This document shows, in pieces, positions 55,640-64,000 of a stretch of DNA of 64,000 bases (position 1 is the first letter of the stretch; each line of letters starts with the position of its first letter). The stretch is from Dichomitus squalens LYAD-421 SS1 (lineage: Eukaryota > Basidiomycota > Agaricomycetes > Polyporales > Polyporaceae). Where the stretch lies: contig NW_006766884.1 of assembly GCF_000275845.1 (NCBI RefSeq), forward strand, positions 671,674-735,673, read 5' to 3'. The notes under the pieces were generated by a model, which was not told the DNA's origin, ran no database searches, and was given only the letters and a program-made list of their open reading frames with translations. The position numbers and the translations under genes are program-made.

Positions 55640-57949
55640 TCAAAACTGATGCTTGACTTCGTGGACGAATACAGTCTTGGTATGTTCTCCATGCCAGCCT
55701 CGATTACTACTGGCACTAACCAAAAATCGAGCTGCTGGGTCAACCACTGTAATTTGATGTCAGCCAATTGTGAGTACTCGGGGAGAACCTGACGTACGCA
55801 TCTGAGAAACATAACCGCCGTGATGTCCAGGTATGATCTTGAACTGGACTCCGCTTTTCATCTTGCCAGATGCATCGGGTTCCCCGGCCTCCGCGACGTT
55901 CCACAGACGGATGTTATCGGTTGAAGCACTAGTAGGGTGGACCTTGTGAGCGCGCTCAGATGAAACTCCCGAAAGCAGGAGCTTACCATGCAAGGTGGCG
56001 GCCATCCGGAAATGCGACGACGCAAGATACCACGCCTGAGCTGCCCGGATTGCGAAGCGTTTTCAAAATCTTCGGTGTTCCAGAAGCTGCACGCCCTGTC
56101 TGCCGAACGTCGTAAATCTCGACAGTGCCATTTCGACGTCCCGCGTATATCTGAGCCCCGTCAGCAGACCAGCAAGCCTATAGTGAATACCGCGTTTAGT
56201 ATTGAAATGAAAAGCACAGAGCTTCTGATGCAACAGGGCACGCACAGACATGAGCCAAGGGGGTGTCTTCTCGCTCATCCACAGTCGACCAACGCCTCTC
56301 CCAGGCGTATTGACCCTTCGATCCCACAGAATGACCTGACCGTCTACATGTGCAGTCATCAGCAGATCAGGCGAGAACGTGGCGTAGGTCGTAGGGTCGA
56401 GCACAGGGGGCGCGCCTTTCGGTGCGATCGCACCTCGGCCTAGATGCTGGCCATTGGGCGGACCGTGACCGTACCCAGGGAAAGATGTGTAAGGATTCTG
56501 CCCGCCTGGACCGTCACCGTCACCCTCTGCATCCGGCTCGTCGAAAAGAGGGTCATACGATGCCTCGGACTTGACATCGTCCTCTTGCTTTGGGGCCTGG
56601 TAGAGAGCTTGTGGAGGAGGCGGAGGAGGCATCGAGGGTGCGTGATTCATTTGCTGGTCGTCCCGTGAACCACGCATGGACACTGTGAATTCACTACCGG
56701 CTGTGATAGTGTTGTATGGATTGTGAATGAAATTCGTGGAAAGCGGGCGGACAGCAACTCCGGCAAGCTGGGCGCCGTGTGCTGAAAACCTCCGAGCCAT
56801 CTGCCCAGTGTTCAGGTCCCAGTGCTGATTCCAGACGGTCAGCTCCCCAACGCCCGGTGTGCATCACGAAACACTCACAATCGCCTCGCCGTCCCAGCCT
56901 GCACTGAAGAAACCCTTCTCGTCATGTTGTAGGGACAGCGCGGAGACCGGCCCCCTATGACCGTGCATCACATGACAAAGGCGGCCAGGACTGTGTCGCA
57001 CTGTATGTAGGCAGACGTGCCCTTGCTGCGAAGTAGGTCAATATGCGGCGCCAAGCCCAAGTCCAGGTACCGTGGCTTACATCCGAGCCTGCGAGAGACC
57101 AGAGGGCGTCCGACTGCATTGCCAGGCTGTATACTGGATACAGAGGTGCCTCTCCGTTTGGACCCTCGGGGTTAACGACTGGGATGGCGTTCTCCCACCA
57201 GCAACGAATTTGACCAGCTTTCATGATGCCCTCAATAACGCCGCAATGCTGCCTCTGGGGGGCGGTGAGGAAGATCTTCCCATTGACTGCAGCGAAGACA
57301 TCGTAGTCACGGATGTAGCCATCGTCAGAACCCGTTATCAGGTGGGTCATGCATAGCGAAGACGCCAAAGCATGTGTTGCGCAGGGATGAGGAATGGCAC
57401 ATATTGCCTCGACGGTGAACGACCGTGGCCACCGGATATCTGACAAGAGTTTCGTTTTGCGAATCTGGGCTGGGGAAGGGGGACGAATTTGCGGCGGTGG
57501 CTGCGGCACTACGGAAGGCGTGGTGTATGAATATGTACAGACCACCTCGATAGACAAAACAATCAAGTTGACAGCTAACCTTGACCAGCAGTAGGCGACT
57601 CAGTCGCAGGAGAAGGAGGCTTGCTGAGCGATGGAACCTCTTGAAGGGACTGCGTGAGGACTTGCTCCAGATCCTTATGAGGGGATACGTAGTCTTCGTA
57701 GACGTCCTCATCATCTGAGCCGTTGTCGGACGTGGACGTATCTGTGTCCTGCGACGCGGTGAAGCGAAGTGGTAGGCTCAGTGGTTAGGAACATACCTCC
57801 TCTCCTTCTGTCCCCTCAGCCGCCACAGCGGCTGTTAGATCTCCTTCTAGTGCATCAATGATATCCTCGTCAATGTCTTCATCGCCCTCAGAAGCATTCT
57901 CGAACTCAATGTCGTCGTAAACGTCGTCGTCGGAGTCGCTGTTGACCAT
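55640..57949 (-). CDS. SPT8: SAGA complex subunit SPT8 (WD40 protein)
   Basis: Starts MVNSDSDDDVYDDIEFENAS with a long acidic N terminus, then PQIRPPSPAQIRKTKLLSDI. WD40 blades follow: HLITGSDDGYIRDYDVFAAV, PVYSLAMQSDALWSLAGSD, GPVSALSLQHDEKGFFSAGW, LMTAHVDGQVILWDRR, QIYAGRRNGTVEIYDVRQTG, TDNIRLWNVAE and GHHGGYVSQM. The C terminus reads FLVSASSNRGWHGEHTKTVF..VKHQF, the conserved Spt8 end with TGA at 55640-55642. Spt8 helps SAGA deliver TBP to promoters. A low-complexity Pro-rich insert (MPPPPPPQALYQAP) lies between blades. Several small introns interrupt the blades. The gene is head-to-head with SRP54, with only 103 bp between start codons. Confidence 0.88.
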
Positions 57950-58052
57950 GGTTCACAAGTTGGATGCGGTCCATGAGAAGTGATCGAGGTCAAGTGACTA
58001 CTCCGGTAGAGCCGGTGGACGCAAGGGCCCTCGCTTGCTCCTCCCTCTCATC
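57950..58052. promoter_or_regulatory. Short bidirectional promoter SPT8 / SRP54
   Basis: Only 103 bp separate the two divergent start codons. Both 5' UTRs and core promoters must therefore overlap or lie partly inside transcribed sequence. No TATA-like box is seen. Confidence 0.5.
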
Positions 58053-60201
<2,149 letters not shown>

Positions 60202-60654
60202 CCTCCGTAGTTAGATACCTCTTTGGTTATTGTACTTGTGTAGTAAATAGACGCATCCGGCTGTAGCATATATCCTCAACAAGCAATTGGACGACGTCGA
60301 CGTGCTTGACCGGCGTGATGACAGCGTCGCAACGCAAGGCGGGAAGCGTCGGTCGATTGGCAGGTTTGCAACGATTGACAACCATCCTCAATTCGTCGAC
60401 GTTCGACTGAACGAGATCCCAATAGTGTAGCTGCAGTAATCATGTCACCTCTCTGTTCCTAAGATTTCGTACACACAAAGGAACGACCACCATACGACCC
60501 TGTCCGCCAATGGCACAGAGCAAACAGAGGAGTAGTAACGAGAGCGGAAAGTGAGGGAGAAGTAACGTCGGCGAGGAGGAACGCGAAGGGGGGTGGGACA
60601 TATGACAGAGAAAGCTACAACACCTATCAAAACAACAACGCGACGACTTCCCCT
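60202..60654. other. Convergent intergenic region SRP54 / PABP
   Basis: The 453 bp between two stop codons carry both 3' UTRs. No protein-like frame or stable repeat was recognised. Confidence 0.5.

Positions 60655-64000
<3,346 letters not shown>

Overview
This window comes from an intron-rich filamentous basidiomycete, probably a mushroom-forming agaricomycete. Genes lie close together on both strands. They are split by many 50-60 nt GT-AG introns and match fungal housekeeping families. The ornithine-monooxygenase plus single-adenylation-domain siderophore synthetase pair is a known basidiomycete arrangement (fso1/omo1 type). Gene models were assembled by hand from reading frames and splice signals. 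Where I traced every junction I give exon coordinates; elsewhere I give only the span.

1-15.2 kb: start of a probable PQ-loop membrane protein running off the left edge; a LisH-CTLH-CRA protein; an unrecognised leucine-rich protein; 60S ribosomal protein L7 with a box C/D snoRNA inside one intron; a small NCE101 protein; the NatB auxiliary subunit NAA25/Mdm20; two tandem RPA32-type genes (canonical RFA2, then a divergent paralogue with a proline-rich linker); and a GDSL/SGNH esterase.

15.6-24.1 kb: the large autophagy lipid-transfer gene ATG2, convergent with ribosome-biogenesis factor RLP24.

24.1-30.3 kb: a transposon-rich, gene-poor stretch. A 25-bp perfect inverted repeat bounds a 1.45-kb segment directly upstream of RLP24. 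A 629-bp MITE with TTA target duplications splits a small spliced ORF inside that segment. A 492-bp exact repeat flanks a 227-N gap, probably two alleles laid end to end. One small spliced basic-protein gene lies beyond.

30.4-41.3 kb: a siderophore locus. L-ornithine N5-monooxygenase and an A-T-C-T-C-T-C NRPS are divergently transcribed, with an ATCAGATAA iron-GATA site between them. Together they fit ferrichrome-type hydroxamate synthesis. The N5-acyltransferase that would be needed is not in the window.

41.4-63 kb: DRAP deaminase (riboflavin), SPT6, a JMJD4-like JmjC oxygenase, a small membrane protein, an M19 dipeptidase, an unrecognised single-exon membrane protein, SAGA subunit SPT8, SRP54 and poly(A)-binding protein. 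The last kilobase carries clustered CTATAGCG palindromes that look like transposon subterminal repeats.
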